From contig NZ_JAHKRS010000010.1 of assembly GCF_018863235.1 (NCBI RefSeq), positions 106,377 through 170,376 of the forward strand: DNA of 64,000 nucleotides. The letters run 5' to 3'. Under the pieces are notes generated by a model, which worked only from the letters and a program-made list of their open reading frames with translations, did not search any database and was not told where the DNA came from. Position 1 is the stretch's first letter. Every line of letters begins with the position of its first letter. The translations under genes and the position numbers were made by a program. Positions 7,316-17,001 of this stretch are shown piece after piece. The stretch comes from Pseudomaricurvus albidus (GTDB lineage Bacteria > Pseudomonadota > Gammaproteobacteria > Pseudomonadales > Cellvibrionaceae).

Positions 7316-8704
7316 ATGCTGTCATTTATTCGTACTGACAAACAAACTTTAAAATTACTGATAGCCATTGCTTTGCCAATGATTATTTCTCAGGGAACTT
7401 TTGCGGCCATGATTTTCACTGACCGCTTTTTCATGTCCCTGATTGGTCCTACTCATGTGGCTGCCAGTTTGGGTGGTGGTGTTGCGGCTTTTATGTGTAT
7501 GTCCCTGTGGATTGGTTTGCTGTCCTACGGTAATGCTCTGGTCGCACAGTTTCTTGGGGCGGGACAAAAAGCCTTATGCTCCAAAGTTGTGACTCAAGGG
7601 TTGTTGATTACAGCGCTGTGTACGCCGTTGCTTTGGCTCATGGGTTATGGTGTCTACGTTGGTTTTGATGCATTGGGGCATGATCCGGTCCAGCTGGTTT
7701 TGGAAAAACAGTATTTCAAGATACTTTTGGCTTGTGGTTTTCTGGCTTTGATCAAAACCTGCTTCTCTTCATTTTTTGCAGGCATTGGCAACACTAGAGT
7801 GGTCATGGTTGTGGATGTTTTAGGTGTGTTTCTAAATATCCCATTATCTTACGGGCTGATATTTGGCGTCTGGGGACTGCCTGAATTGGGTATTGCCGGT
7901 GCAGCATGGGGAACAGTACTAAGTAATCTGATCGCGATGGTATTGTTCTTTGCGTTTTATCGTGCGGCTAAAAACAATCGTGAATATTCAGTAGCTGGCT
8001 CGTTTGTTTTTGATAAAACGCTGTTCAAACGTTATTGGCGTTTGGGATTTCCCTCAGGGCTTGAATTGTTTCTGAATGTGGCAGCATTTAACGCTTTTAT
8101 TTTGCTGTTCCAGTCATATGGTGTTGCAGCAGGGGCTTCGGCAGCGATTGTCCTTAACTGGGACCTGTTGTCTTTCGTTCCTATGGTGGGTTTGAATATA
8201 GCGGTTATCAGTCTTGTTGGACGCTGTATTGGTGCGCAGGATCATCAGCGGCTCAATTCGGTCATTAGCTCAGGGTTCCTGCTGGGGCTGACTTATTCTG
8301 GAACCTTGGCGCTGCTGTTTATTGTATTTCGTGAGCAGCTGGTGGGTGTCTTTATCACATCGGCAACTGACGGCGAGGCGATCAATCAGTTGGCCAGCTG
8401 GATGATGATTGGCATGGCCAGCTACGTGATGGCAGATGCTGTTATTTTGGTGTCTGGTGGTGTGCTTCGTGGAGCAGGGGACACTCGCTGGTTGATGGTG
8501 ACCTCAGTTTTGCTTCACTGGCTGATGGTGGTTGCTCAGTATGTGGTTATCATCGTGCTGGAGTTGGGGCCAAAAACTGCGTGGATGGTATTTGTCGGAT
8601 TGATTCTGGCATTGGCGCTGTCCTTTACTTTGCGGTTAACCAGTCCGGCCTGGCGCAGACATTTCCCACAGGAATGGGCGACCAATGAACCTGTGAGTAC
8701 TTAA
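7316..8704 (+). CDS. MATE family efflux transporter
   Basis: A polytopic inner-membrane protein of 462 residues with about 12 hydrophobic segments in two homologous halves, typical of MATE (NorM-like) Na+ or H+ antiporters. Diagnostic pieces are LPMIISQGTFAAMIFTDRFF near the N-terminus and VSGGVLRGAGDTRWLM near residue 385. Substrates cannot be read from sequence. I chose ATG 7316, with GAGG 8 nt upstream, over an in-frame GTG at 7295. It is preceded by the leader-peptide/terminator region and closed by a strong terminator, so it is probably a single-gene unit. If the upstream attenuator is real, expression would respond to amino-acid charging. Confidence 0.92.
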   Translation: MLSFIRTDKQTLKLLIAIALPMIISQGTFAAMIFTDRFFMSLIGPTHVAASLGGGVAAFMCMSLWIGLLSYGNALVAQFLGAGQKALCSKVVTQGLLITALCTPLLWLMGYGVYVGFDALGHDPVQLVLEKQYFKILLACGFLALIKTCFSSFFAGIGNTRVVMVVDVLGVFLNIPLSYGLIFGVWGLPELGIAGAAWGTVLSNLIAMVLFFAFYRAAKNNREYSVAGSFVFDKTLFKRYWRLGFPSGLELFLNVAAFNAFILLFQSYGVAAGASAAIVLNWDLLSFVPMVGLNIAVISLVGRCIGAQDHQRLNSVISSGFLLGLTYSGTLALLFIVFREQLVGVFITSATDGEAINQLASWMMIGMASYVMADAVILVSGGVLRGAGDTRWLMVTSVLLHWLMVVAQYVVIIVLELGPKTAWMVFVGLILALALSFTLRLTSPAWRRHFPQEWATNEPVST

Positions 8705-8732
8705 TCTGGCTTCTCTGTGAATCAGTCCTCTT

Positions 8733-8760
8733 CAGGCGGCCTTGAGCCGCCTGTTTTTTT
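8733..8760 (+). terminator. Rho-independent terminator after the MATE gene
   Basis: CAGGCGGC pairs with GCCGCCTG over a CTTGA loop, followed by seven T residues. Confidence 0.94.
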
Positions 8761-8849
8761 CGTAGCCGTTTCGTCGTCTTAACTTTTTCTGTGGTAGCCT
8801 GTTCTTCAGCAGAACACCATTTAATTTATTGTCACCACATCACTGCCAT

Positions 8850-9569
8850 ATGATTACTTTCCGTACCCGTTTAGACCGTTATTTAAGTCAACAGCTTGAG
8901 ATTCCTCGTGGAAATATGCGTTTGATCCTGGCACAGGGGCGGGTCATGGTTAATGGTGAGGTGGCAAAGTCAATCCATCAGGTAGTGGACAAATTTTCCC
9001 GGGTTGAGTTTGATGGTCGGCTGCTTTCAGCAGATGCCCCCCGTTATATCATGCTCAATAAGCCCAAGGGCGTGGTTAGCGCTACCCGGGATGATCACCA
9101 CACGACCGTGATTGATCTTTTACCGGGCAATAACAATGACGATTTACACCTTGTTGGTCGGCTCGATTTTAATACAACGGGCCTGGTGCTACTGACCAAT
9201 GACGGCCATTGGTCCCGCCGTTTAACCCAACCGGAAACCAAGGTTCCCAAGCACTACCGTGTATGGTTGGAGAGACCGGTGACAGATGATTATATTGAGG
9301 CGTTTGCCAATGGGATTTACTTTGCTTATGAGGGCGTCACCACTCGACCAGCCTCTCTCAAGATCATCAGTCCTTTTGAGGTGAAAGTGGTGCTGGAAGA
9401 AGGACGCTACCATCAAATCAAAAGAATGTTTGGCCATTTCAATAATAAGGTGGTGGATTTGCATCGAGAGGCCATAGGCGATTTGACGCTGGATTCCTCC
9501 TTACCCCAGGGGCGATCCAGGTCGTTGACGGCAGCTGAAGTTCAGCGTTTGACAATCTCTGTTTGCTGA
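8850..9569 (+). CDS. rsuA: Ribosomal small-subunit pseudouridine synthase RsuA
   Basis: A 239-residue enzyme predicted to convert U516 of 16S rRNA to pseudouridine. An N-terminal S4-like RNA-binding domain (RLDRYLSQQLEIPRG) is followed by the catalytic domain, with MLNKPKGVVSATRDD and the catalytic-Asp motif GRLDFNTTGLVLLTNDG; EGRYHQIKRMF is near the C-terminus. It resembles E. coli RsuA along its whole length, and more than RluB/E/F. The ATG at 8850 gives the usual N-terminus; a TTG 21 bp upstream is less likely. Confidence 0.9.
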   Translation: MITFRTRLDRYLSQQLEIPRGNMRLILAQGRVMVNGEVAKSIHQVVDKFSRVEFDGRLLSADAPRYIMLNKPKGVVSATRDDHHTTVIDLLPGNNNDDLHLVGRLDFNTTGLVLLTNDGHWSRRLTQPETKVPKHYRVWLERPVTDDYIEAFANGIYFAYEGVTTRPASLKIISPFEVKVVLEEGRYHQIKRMFGHFNNKVVDLHREAIGDLTLDSSLPQGRSRSLTAAEVQRLTISVC

Positions 9570-9576
9570 AGCCTTT

Positions 9577-9658
9577 TTAGTGATAACAAAAGTGATCACT
9601 AATGCCTTTTATTTTCTTAGTGTTAAAAAATCTTGTCACTTTAGTGTTTGAAGACTAA
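9577..9658. promoter_or_regulatory. Cluster of inverted TTAGTG half-sites upstream of hipBA
   Basis: A perfect inverted repeat TTAGTGAT (9577-9584) / ATCACTAA (9595-9602) is followed by two further TTAGTG half-sites at 9617 and 9641, the last paired with ACTAA at 9654-9658. The cluster lies 97-178 bp before the hipB start in AT-rich DNA. HipB-type antitoxins repress their own operon by binding several spaced operators, so these are the best operator candidates (inference). The E. coli HipB operator sequence is different. Confidence 0.55.
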
Positions 9659-9754
9659 CATCTGATTAGAAATCTTATCTTTATTGACTTTTTTGGCTAT
9701 TATATAAAGAAAAGTTATCTTTGTGGTCGCGCTGTAGCTTTCTAAGAGGTGAAA

Positions 9755-10117
9755 ATGAGCTTTCGGACAATGACTGATGAGGCAATTGCCGCCGAAATCG
9801 GTGCACGTATTGAGCAGATGAGGCTGGAAAAAAACCTCACGCAACAGCAGGTTGCAGATGCCGTGGGCTTGTCCCGAGTGAGTTATGGCAAGCTGGTCCG
9901 AGGGCAGGGGAAGTTTACCAATGTGATTGCCGTTTTACGGGCCTTGGATGCATTGGAGCTGGTGGAACACTTTGTACCAGAGGTGGGTTTTAGTCCCATG
10001 GAATTGCTACGCTTAAAAGGCAGGCAGCGCCAACGTGCCAGACCAGCTGATACGGCAGGAGATCAGAGTGGCACAGAGGGTGTGTCTGGGGATGGCAAGC
10101 AGGAGTTGGACTGGTAA
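9755..10117 (+). CDS. hipB: HipB-like XRE-family antitoxin
   Basis: A 120-residue protein with an XRE helix-turn-helix domain (about residues 14-75; LTQQQVADAVGLSRVSYGKLVRG). The hydrophilic C-terminal tail of ~40 residues is rich in Arg, Gly and Gln. The stop codon abuts the hipA start (TAAATG), so the two are translated together. Such proteins bind their own operator, sequester HipA and repress the operon. ATG 9755 has AGAGG 5 nt upstream; GTG at 9749 overlaps that site and is unlikely. The C-terminal tail is longer than in E. coli HipB (88 residues). Confidence 0.88.
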   Translation: MSFRTMTDEAIAAEIGARIEQMRLEKNLTQQQVADAVGLSRVSYGKLVRGQGKFTNVIAVLRALDALELVEHFVPEVGFSPMELLRLKGRQRQRARPADTAGDQSGTEGVSGDGKQELDW

Positions 10118-11440
10118 ATGCAAAATCTCGCGGAAGTGCGGTTGTGGCAACAGCAGGTAGGAGCTTTAGTCTTCGATCCCAAAACCCGGACGGCATTATT
10201 TGAGTATTCGCCTGAGTGGTTGGCGAAAGGCGTGGAGATCGCCCCGATTCATATGCCGCTGTCCAGGGGTAAATTTCAGTTCCCCGGTTTGAATCCTGAC
10301 ACTTACAAAGGGTTGCCGGCAGTGTTTGCTGATACCTTGCCAGATGATTTTGGCAATGCCGTCATCAATGCGTGGTTGGCGCGTAATGGTCGTAGCAGTG
10401 AAAGTTTTTCCCCTCTGGAGCGCTTACTGTATAGCGGTCAAAGAGGTATGGGGGCACTGGAATATGCCCCGGCCATACGCGCCGGGCAAGATGCCCCCCA
10501 AAGTTCGCTGGAATTGTCATCGCTTGTGGCCATGGCGCAGGCAGTATTGGATCAACGAGCCAATCTGGATGTGAGTTTGAGTCCCGCCCTGCAAAAACAG
10601 GACTCACAGAGCATGTCTGCGATCTTGCAGGTGGGTACCTCTGCGGGTGGTGCCAGGCCAAAAGCCGTGATAGCCATTAACCGCGAGCGCACAGAAATCC
10701 GGTCTGGACAGCTCGATGCCCCGGAAGGCTTTGAGCACTACCTGTTGAAGTTCGATGGAGTCGAAGAGCATAAGGTGGATAGCGAGGTCTTTGGCGATCC
10801 TCAGGGGTTTGGGCGTATGGAATATGCCTATTATCTGATGGCCTGTGATGCGGGTTTGAATATGTCCCCGTCAGAGCTGTTAATGGAAGGGAAGCGGGCC
10901 CATTTTATGACCCGGCGATTTGATCGAGAAGGCAATAGAAAGCTGCACTACTCTTCTTTATGTGCCATGGATCATGCAGATTACAAACGCCCCGGTAGCT
11001 ACAGTTATGAAGAAATGCTGACACTGGCGCGGCGCTTGAGGTTGCCTCGTGAGGATGCCGTCGAGATATTCCGGCGTATGGTGTTTAATGTCGTTGCCCG
11101 AAATCATGACGATCACAGCAAAAACTTTGGTTTTATCCTGGCTTCACCTAACGATGCCTGGCGTTTGGCGCCAGCTTTTGATGTGGCGTACAGCTATAAG
11201 GCGGATTCGCCCTGGGTAAATAGCCATCAACTTTCCCTGAATGGTAAGCGAGATAGCTTTGAGCATGAAGACTTGCTGGCAATTGCTTCGTTGATTGGCA
11301 ATTTTCGTCAGGAGGCAAAAAGAATCATTGCTCAGGTGACTGAGGTGGTTTCAGAGTGGGCACATTATGCCGAGACTGCGGACGTGTTTGAGGGATTCAA
11401 GGAAGAAATTAACAATAATCTGCGTCTGAATCTGACCTAA
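10118..11440 (+). CDS. hipA: HipA-type serine/threonine kinase toxin
   Basis: A 440-residue full-length HipA. The HipA N-terminal region covers about residues 5-110. The kinase signatures are the Gly-rich loop GTSAGGARPK (173-182), the catalytic loop NHDDHSKN (329-336) and the metal-binding APAFD (351-355). E. coli HipA phosphorylates glutamyl-tRNA synthetase and causes growth arrest and persistence; the substrate of this one is unknown. All catalytic residues are present, so it is likely active. It directly follows hipB. The length equals E. coli HipA (440), but other HipA families (YjjJ, HipT) exist, so the target should not be assumed. Confidence 0.92.
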   Translation: MQNLAEVRLWQQQVGALVFDPKTRTALFEYSPEWLAKGVEIAPIHMPLSRGKFQFPGLNPDTYKGLPAVFADTLPDDFGNAVINAWLARNGRSSESFSPLERLLYSGQRGMGALEYAPAIRAGQDAPQSSLELSSLVAMAQAVLDQRANLDVSLSPALQKQDSQSMSAILQVGTSAGGARPKAVIAINRERTEIRSGQLDAPEGFEHYLLKFDGVEEHKVDSEVFGDPQGFGRMEYAYYLMACDAGLNMSPSELLMEGKRAHFMTRRFDREGNRKLHYSSLCAMDHADYKRPGSYSYEEMLTLARRLRLPREDAVEIFRRMVFNVVARNHDDHSKNFGFILASPNDAWRLAPAFDVAYSYKADSPWVNSHQLSLNGKRDSFEHEDLLAIASLIGNFRQEAKRIIAQVTEVVSEWAHYAETADVFEGFKEEINNNLRLNLT

Positions 11441-11621
11441 TCCTTTACATCTCCCGTGCCATGACCAGGCTGGAGAGCCCTTGAAACGTGGCGGTTAGGG
11501 CTGCTTTACTGTAAGCTGCACGGCTTGACGAATGCGGCGGCTATTAGTGTTGACGGGCAGTATTGACTGGCTTTTCATGAAACTGCATTCCCCAGATGTA
11601 TTTTGAAGAGTTCCCCTCCCT

Positions 11622-12950
11622 ATGAGTTTTGATTCCCTCGGTTTGTCAGCGTCCATTTTAAAAGCGGTAGAAGGTCAAGGTTATGACACTCCTTCGCCGA
11701 TTCAGGAGCAGGCCATTCCGGCCGTATTGGGTGGTCGTGATGTCATGGCCGCCGCCCAGACAGGAACAGGGAAAACCGCCGGTTTTACTCTGCCATTACT
11801 GGAATTGTTGTCGAAAGGTGACAAGGTCAAGCCAAATCAAGTACGGGCACTGGTTCTCACTCCTACTCGTGAGCTGGCAGCGCAAGTAGCGGAAAGTGTC
11901 GACACTTATGGCAAATTCCTTCCCCTGACTTCGACCGTGGTGTTCGGTGGAGTAAAGATCAACGCACAAATGATGCGTTTGCGCAAAGGTGTTGATGTTT
12001 TGGTGGCAACACCGGGGCGCTTGCTGGATTTGTATCAGCAGAATGCCGTACGGTTTCAGCAGCTGGAAGTCCTGGTTTTGGATGAGGCTGACCGCATGCT
12101 GGACATGGGCTTTATTCACGATATCAAAAAGATTCTGGCAGTTTTGCCGAAGCAGCGGCAAAACCTGATGTTTTCCGCGACGTTTTCCGATGAAATACGC
12201 AGCTTGGCCAAAGGGCTGGTTAATGATCCTGTAGAGATATCGGTGGCCAAGCGCAACACCACAGCAGAAAGTGTCAGCCAATGGATCTATGGCGTCGATA
12301 AAAATCAGAAGGCTGCGGCTCTTACTCAATTGATTGAGGACAATCAGTGGGAGCAGGTGCTGGTGTTTACCAAAACCAAGCATGGCGCCAACCGCTTGAC
12401 CAAACAGCTGGATTCCAAAGGAATCACTGCTGCTGCCATTCATGGCAATAAAAGTCAGGGCGCACGTACAAGAGCCCTGGCTGACTTTAAAGACAAGTCA
12501 ATTCGAGTGTTGGTGGCGACGGATATTGCCGCCAGGGGATTGGATATTGACCAGCTGCCACAGGTAGTCAACTATGATTTACCAAATGTTGCTGAGGACT
12601 ATGTGCACCGAATCGGACGTACAGGTCGAGCGGGAGCAGTGGGTCAGGCGGTTTCTCTGGTTACGGCTGAAGAGTTTAAACTCTTGTCGGCCATTGAACG
12701 TTTAACGAATCAATTACTGGAACGACGGGAGCTGGAAGGTTTTGCTCCGGTTCACAAGTTGCCAGAGTCTCGATTGGACACTCGTCCGCGCAAGCCGAAA
12801 AAACCGAAAAAGCCGAAAGAACATCACGATGGTCAGCGCTCAGGAGAGAATGCGCGAGGGCACAAGCCGGCAACACCGGGACGCAGAAGATCGCCTCGAC
12901 GTAAGCCTAGTGGTGCCGGTGGTCAATCTGGTGGTAAAACTGCTTCATAA
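11622..12950 (+). CDS. rhlE: DEAD-box RNA helicase RhlE
   Basis: A 442-residue ATP-dependent RNA helicase. The motifs run in order: Q motif (SPIQEQAIP), motif I AQTGTGKT (45-52), PTRELA, motif [18 protein letters not shown], and motif [12 protein letters not shown]. The C-terminal ~60 residues are very basic (repeated Lys-Pro-Lys-Lys-Pro), an RNA-binding tail typical of RhlE. RhlE takes part in ribosome assembly and RNA turnover, often cold-induced. The 181-bp upstream gap has no gene. Confidence 0.94.
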   Translation: MSFDSLGLSASILKAVEGQGYDTPSPIQEQAIPAVLGGRDVMAAAQTGTGKTAGFTLPLLELLSKGDKVKPNQVRALVLTPTRELAAQVAESVDTYGKFLPLTSTVVFGGVKINAQMMRLRKGVDVLVATPGRLLDLYQQNAVRFQQLEVLVLDEADRMLDMGFIHDIKKILAVLPKQRQNLMFSATFSDEIRSLAKGLVNDPVEISVAKRNTTAESVSQWIYGVDKNQKAAALTQLIEDNQWEQVLVFTKTKHGANRLTKQLDSKGITAAAIHGNKSQGARTRALADFKDKSIRVLVATDIAARGLDIDQLPQVVNYDLPNVAEDYVHRIGRTGRAGAVGQAVSLVTAEEFKLLSAIERLTNQLLERRELEGFAPVHKLPESRLDTRPRKPKKPKKPKEHHDGQRSGENARGHKPATPGRRRSPRRKPSGAGGQSGGKTAS

Positions 12951-13049
12951 ATTGATGAGGCTGATTCAATAGAATCTCGATAAAAATGGCAGTACAAAGA
13001 TGGCAGGGCTGGCAGAACTGCCTGAAGAATAAAGGAAAAGAGGATTCCC

Positions 13050-14501
13050 GTGAGCAACAAAACCCGAATAATGCTCGGGCTGAGCGCAATCTTGTTAATT
13101 GGATTTATCAGTACCAGTGTCCTGAGCTATTGGGCTGCTCGGGAATCCCTGTCGAAAGAAATTGAAGAGAATACTCTACCTCTTACCAGCGATAATATTT
13201 ACTCAGAAATTCAGCGGGATCTTTTGAAACCGCTGTTTATTTCCTCTTTGATGGCTCATGACACGTTCCTGCGTGACTGGGTTATTGCTGGTGAAAAAAC
13301 GCCTGAAAAAGTCACTCATTATTTGAAAGAATTCAAAGAGCGTTACGACACGGTAACGAGCTTTTATGTGTCTGAAGCAACACTTAAGTATTATCACCCT
13401 CGCGGTATCATTAAAACATTGTCTCGTGACGATCCTCAGGATGAATGGTATTTCCGGCTGCGTCAGGGGATTGAAGATTATGAAGTTAATGTGGATACAG
13501 ACACGGCTATCAAAGATGCCGTGACGGTCTTCATTAATTACAAAATGTACGATTATGAAGGCGAGCTGCTAGGAGCCACTGGGGTCGGGTTATCGACTGT
13601 CATGCTCAAGAGCCTGATTGAAGATTATCAAACCCGATACAACCGGGAGATTTATTTTATCGATCGTCAAGGTGATGTGGCTTTGCATGGGGCTTCCTAC
13701 ACTGGGAGAAAAAGTCTCAGAGACAATCCGGAAACGGCTGTCTATGCGACCCGGATCCTCACTTCTCCAAGTACTTCATTCCATTTTGACTGGGATGGAA
13801 AAATGGTTTTTCTGAGTACACGCCTGGTACCTGAACTTAACTGGATTTTGGTGGTGCGGCAGGTGGAGAATCCATCAGATTTACGGATTTACCAGACCCT
13901 GATCAACAATATTCTGGTCTCATTGATGGTTTCTGCTGTGGTTCTCTTTATTGCCTGGATAACCCTGGGTCGTTATCAGAGAAGACTGGAAGAAATGGCC
14001 TCAACCGATAAGTTGACGGGGTTGGTGAGCCGGCAAGTGATGGACCGGTTATACCAGCAGGTAGCCAGGACCAGTAAACGGCATCATTTGCCCTTGTCTC
14101 TGATTATGGCGGATATTGATCATTTTAAACGGGTTAACGATACCTATGGACACCCTGTAGGTGACCGGGTAATTCGATCGGTAGCCATTTTGATGAAAGA
14201 ATTAACCCGCGAAGCGGATGTGTTATGCCGCTGGGGCGGAGAAGAGTTTTTGATTTTGTTACCTGACTGTAATTTGAAGCAGTCTGCAAGGGTCGCGGAG
14301 CATATACGGCAAATGCTGGAAGATCAGACCATCAATGTGGATGGTCAGGACGTATCCGTGACCTTGTCACTGGGGGTTGCAGAACTTAAAGAGAATGAAA
14401 CACAAGACAGCTTGATCGCCAGAGCGGATGAAGCCTTGTTCAAAGCGAAAAATCAGGGGCGTAATCGAGTGGAAGTTGCCGGAACCGGAATTCGTGGCTA
14501 G
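13050..14501 (+). CDS. Diguanylate cyclase with dCache-type periplasmic sensor
   Basis: A 483-residue inner-membrane protein. The first membrane segment is at ~7-28, with a periplasmic sensor of ~260 residues resembling a dCache domain (YHPRGIIKTLSRDDPQDEWY). A second segment at ~292-312 leads to a cytoplasmic GGDEF domain to ~478. The active site is intact (CRWGGEEFLILLP), and RxxD (READ) sits five residues ahead of it as the product-inhibition I-site. It should make c-di-GMP from two GTP under feedback control. The GTG start is preceded by GGAAAAGAGGA. The ligand is unknown. A c-di-GMP riboswitch lies 9 kb upstream. Confidence 0.92.
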   Translation: MSNKTRIMLGLSAILLIGFISTSVLSYWAARESLSKEIEENTLPLTSDNIYSEIQRDLLKPLFISSLMAHDTFLRDWVIAGEKTPEKVTHYLKEFKERYDTVTSFYVSEATLKYYHPRGIIKTLSRDDPQDEWYFRLRQGIEDYEVNVDTDTAIKDAVTVFINYKMYDYEGELLGATGVGLSTVMLKSLIEDYQTRYNREIYFIDRQGDVALHGASYTGRKSLRDNPETAVYATRILTSPSTSFHFDWDGKMVFLSTRLVPELNWILVVRQVENPSDLRIYQTLINNILVSLMVSAVVLFIAWITLGRYQRRLEEMASTDKLTGLVSRQVMDRLYQQVARTSKRHHLPLSLIMADIDHFKRVNDTYGHPVGDRVIRSVAILMKELTREADVLCRWGGEEFLILLPDCNLKQSARVAEHIRQMLEDQTINVDGQDVSVTLSLGVAELKENETQDSLIARADEALFKAKNQGRNRVEVAGTGIRG

Positions 14502-14554
14502 TCGCGGTTTACCGCAATGGCTGGCATGATTTACGCAATCTCATTCCCAGGGTG

Positions 14555-16354
14555 TTAGTCATTGAATTGTTCAATGACTTCCAAAAACGCATCACCATAC
14601 TTTTCCAGCTTGCTGGTTCCAACCCCGTGAATGAAACTGAGCGCATGGGTGTCCTGTGGGCGCTCCTCCATCATTTGCATCAGTGTGGCATCGTGGAAAA
14701 TCATATAAGGCGCCAGGTCGTGCTCGTTGGCCAACTGCTTTCGACATTCTCGCAGAGCTTCCCACAGAGCTCGATCCGCCTCCGAAACACCATTGCGTAT
14801 TGAAGCTTTTTTGCGCTCCTGTGGTTCAGCCAGTTGTTCCCGGTAGTGGAATGTTTTTTCGCTTCTCAGCAAGGCACGGCTGTGTTCTGTCAGGGTCAGG
14901 GCTCCAAAACGCTCAAAGTCATTGCTTAAATATCCTTGTACCAGCAGTTGACGAGCAATGGATTGCCAGTGCGCGGCACTGAGCTCCTTGCCTATGCCAA
15001 ATGTACTTAACGTGTGATGACCGTGCTGTTGTACTTTTTCGGTTTCAAGCCCCCGCAGTACATCGACGATATGGGACGTACCAAAACGTTGACCCGTCCG
15101 ATAAACGGTCGATAGAAACTTCTGTGCCTCAATTGTGGCTTCGACAGTCTTTGGTGGTGACAGGCAAATGTCACAGTTGCCGCAAAAAGTTGGTGCTGCT
15201 TCTTCAAAATAGTTAAGCAGGCCTTGTCGTCGGCAATGAGTGATCTCACACCATCCAAGCAAGGCATTCAACTTGTGTCGCTCGACCTGTTTCTGTTGTT
15301 CACTCATTTGTGACTCAGTCAGCATCTGATTGAGACGCACAACATCCTGTAGACCGTACACCATATGTGCTTCTGATGCCGCGCCATCTCGGCCAGCGCG
15401 ACCGGTTTCCTGGTAGTAAGCTTCGAGACTTTTGGGCAAATCCATATGAAAGACAAAGCGCACATCGGGTTTGTCGATACCCATGCCAAACGCAATCGTT
15501 GCTACCATCACAACATCGTCTTCCCGCAAAAAACGCTGTTGGTGAGTTTCGCGCATGGCGGCAGGCAGACCAGCGTGATAGGGCAGTGCATTAACACCAC
15601 GGCTGACAAGCCACTCGGCGGTACTCTCGACTTTTTTGCGGGACAGGCAATAAACAATCCCGGCTTCCTGTTTGTGCTGTGCCAGAAACTTGATCAGTTG
15701 CTTGCGCGCATCCTGGCGGATGCTGACGTGGTAGCGAATGTTGGGGCGGTCGAAACTGGCATTGAGCTTTACCGGCGATTGCAGTTGCAGGCGATGTTCA
15801 ATTTCATGTTGTGTTCTTTGATCCGCAGTGGCGGTCAATGCCATAAGGGGCGTGTTGGGGAAATGCTCCTTTAGGATGCTAAGGCCCAGATAGTCCTGGC
15901 GAAAGTCGTGACCCCACTGCGACACACAGTGTGCTTCATCCACTGCAATCAGAGAAATGGGCTGACTGGATAAATAGGCCAGGGTCTTGGGTTTGAGCAG
16001 ACGTTCTGGAGCAATGTACAGCATCTGCAGTTCCCCGGCGGCAAATTGCCGGGTGACTTTTCTCTGTTCGTCCGGCGATAGCGTCGAGTTGAGGTAGGCC
16101 GCATTGATGCCGAGTTCTTTCAGTGCTGTCACCTGATCTTGCATGAGCGCAATCAGTGGAGAAATCACAATCCCTGTGCCTTCACGTAATTGCGCCGGGA
16201 TCTGATAGCAGAGTGACTTGCCACCACCCGTTGGCATCAGTACCAGGCTGTCTTGCCCGTTCAGTGCGGACTCAATGGCCAATGATTGCTGGCCGCGAAA
16301 CGAGTCATAGCCGTAAGTATTTTGGAGCAAGGCCAGGGCGGCGTCAGAAGTCAT
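14555..16354 (-). CDS. recQ: ATP-dependent DNA helicase RecQ
   Basis: A 599-residue 3'-5' DNA helicase of recombination repair and replication restart. The helicase core shows motif [11 protein letters not shown] (41-50), DEAHC, and the C-terminal helicase motif [10 protein letters not shown]. The zinc-binding RQC region has CEITHCRRQ...CGNCDIC, followed by a winged helix and a C-terminal HRDC domain (~520-599). The start at 16354 matches E. coli RecQ at the N-terminus; the frame stays open for 26 more codons upstream with no support. It is convergent with the diguanylate cyclase and divergent from the DUF4124 gene. Confidence 0.95.
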   Translation of the reverse strand: MTSDAALALLQNTYGYDSFRGQQSLAIESALNGQDSLVLMPTGGGKSLCYQIPAQLREGTGIVISPLIALMQDQVTALKELGINAAYLNSTLSPDEQRKVTRQFAAGELQMLYIAPERLLKPKTLAYLSSQPISLIAVDEAHCVSQWGHDFRQDYLGLSILKEHFPNTPLMALTATADQRTQHEIEHRLQLQSPVKLNASFDRPNIRYHVSIRQDARKQLIKFLAQHKQEAGIVYCLSRKKVESTAEWLVSRGVNALPYHAGLPAAMRETHQQRFLREDDVVMVATIAFGMGIDKPDVRFVFHMDLPKSLEAYYQETGRAGRDGAASEAHMVYGLQDVVRLNQMLTESQMSEQQKQVERHKLNALLGWCEITHCRRQGLLNYFEEAAPTFCGNCDICLSPPKTVEATIEAQKFLSTVYRTGQRFGTSHIVDVLRGLETEKVQQHGHHTLSTFGIGKELSAAHWQSIARQLLVQGYLSNDFERFGALTLTEHSRALLRSEKTFHYREQLAEPQERKKASIRNGVSEADRALWEALRECRKQLANEHDLAPYMIFHDATLMQMMEERPQDTHALSFIHGVGTSKLEKYGDAFLEVIEQFND

Positions 16355-16486
16355 TCTTTCGTATGCAATTAGTGTATGAGCCGGACATTGTACCAGCCCT
16401 TGGGTGCAAGATGGGGTGGGAGTGCAGGCCATTGGTGGTTATTCTGAGAGTGTCTGCAAATTTTCATACCAAGGAGTGGTGGCTGT

Positions 16487-16969
16487 ATGCGGAGTAATCC
16501 ATGGAAGAGAGTTGGATGTATTTCTGTGTTTTTGTTGATGAGCGGTGTCTATAAGCCAGTCAGCGCGGAAAAAGTCTACCGCTGGGTAGATGAAAAGGGG
16601 CGGTCGCATTTCACTGATCAGCCTGTTCAGGGGAGTAAGGATGTTGAAGCCATTGAGATCGAGAGGCTTCCCATACTTGAACATTCCGCCGAAAGCCAGC
16701 AACGGCTGGAAGAAAACAGGCGCTGGTTTCAGCAGCGTTCCAAAGAGCGTAGGGCCGAAGAAGCTCGTCGAGCAAAACAGCAGGCCAGGTTAGCTCGTGC
16801 TAGCGACAAAAAACATCAGGGCTGTCAGAGAGCGCGGCAGAAGTTGGCTGATGCAGAAACGCGATATGACGTTCAGCGACGCACATGGTTAAAGGCAAGC
16901 GCCAAGCAAACGCTTAAAAAGAAGCTGGAATTGTATGCCAGTGAAGTTGAAAGCAGGTGCGGCGACTAG
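16487..16969 (+). CDS. DUF4124 domain secreted protein
   Basis: A 160-residue protein. A signal peptide (hydrophobic CISVFLLMSGV, likely cleavage after VSA) is followed at once by the DUF4124 motif KVYRWVDEKGRSHFTDQP. The rest is a highly charged Arg/Glu/Gln-rich helical region (about residues 65-110). Function is unknown for this family, which is common in the envelope of gammaproteobacteria. AAGGAG lies upstream. It is divergent from recQ and convergent with the TetR regulator. Confidence 0.85.
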   Translation: MRSNPWKRVGCISVFLLMSGVYKPVSAEKVYRWVDEKGRSHFTDQPVQGSKDVEAIEIERLPILEHSAESQQRLEENRRWFQQRSKERRAEEARRAKQQARLARASDKKHQGCQRARQKLADAETRYDVQRRTWLKASAKQTLKKKLELYASEVESRCGD

Positions 16970-17001
16970 TCAGAAACAAAAACGGAAGCCTGCATGCCAA
17001 T

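Noticed and set aside
8829..8849. Upstream TTG start for rsuA
   Set aside because: The ATG at 8850 matches the E. coli RsuA N-terminus and the added residues have no support.
11796..12443. Minus-strand open frame opposite rhlE
   Set aside because: It is the complement of a strongly conserved helicase core; no independent evidence of coding.
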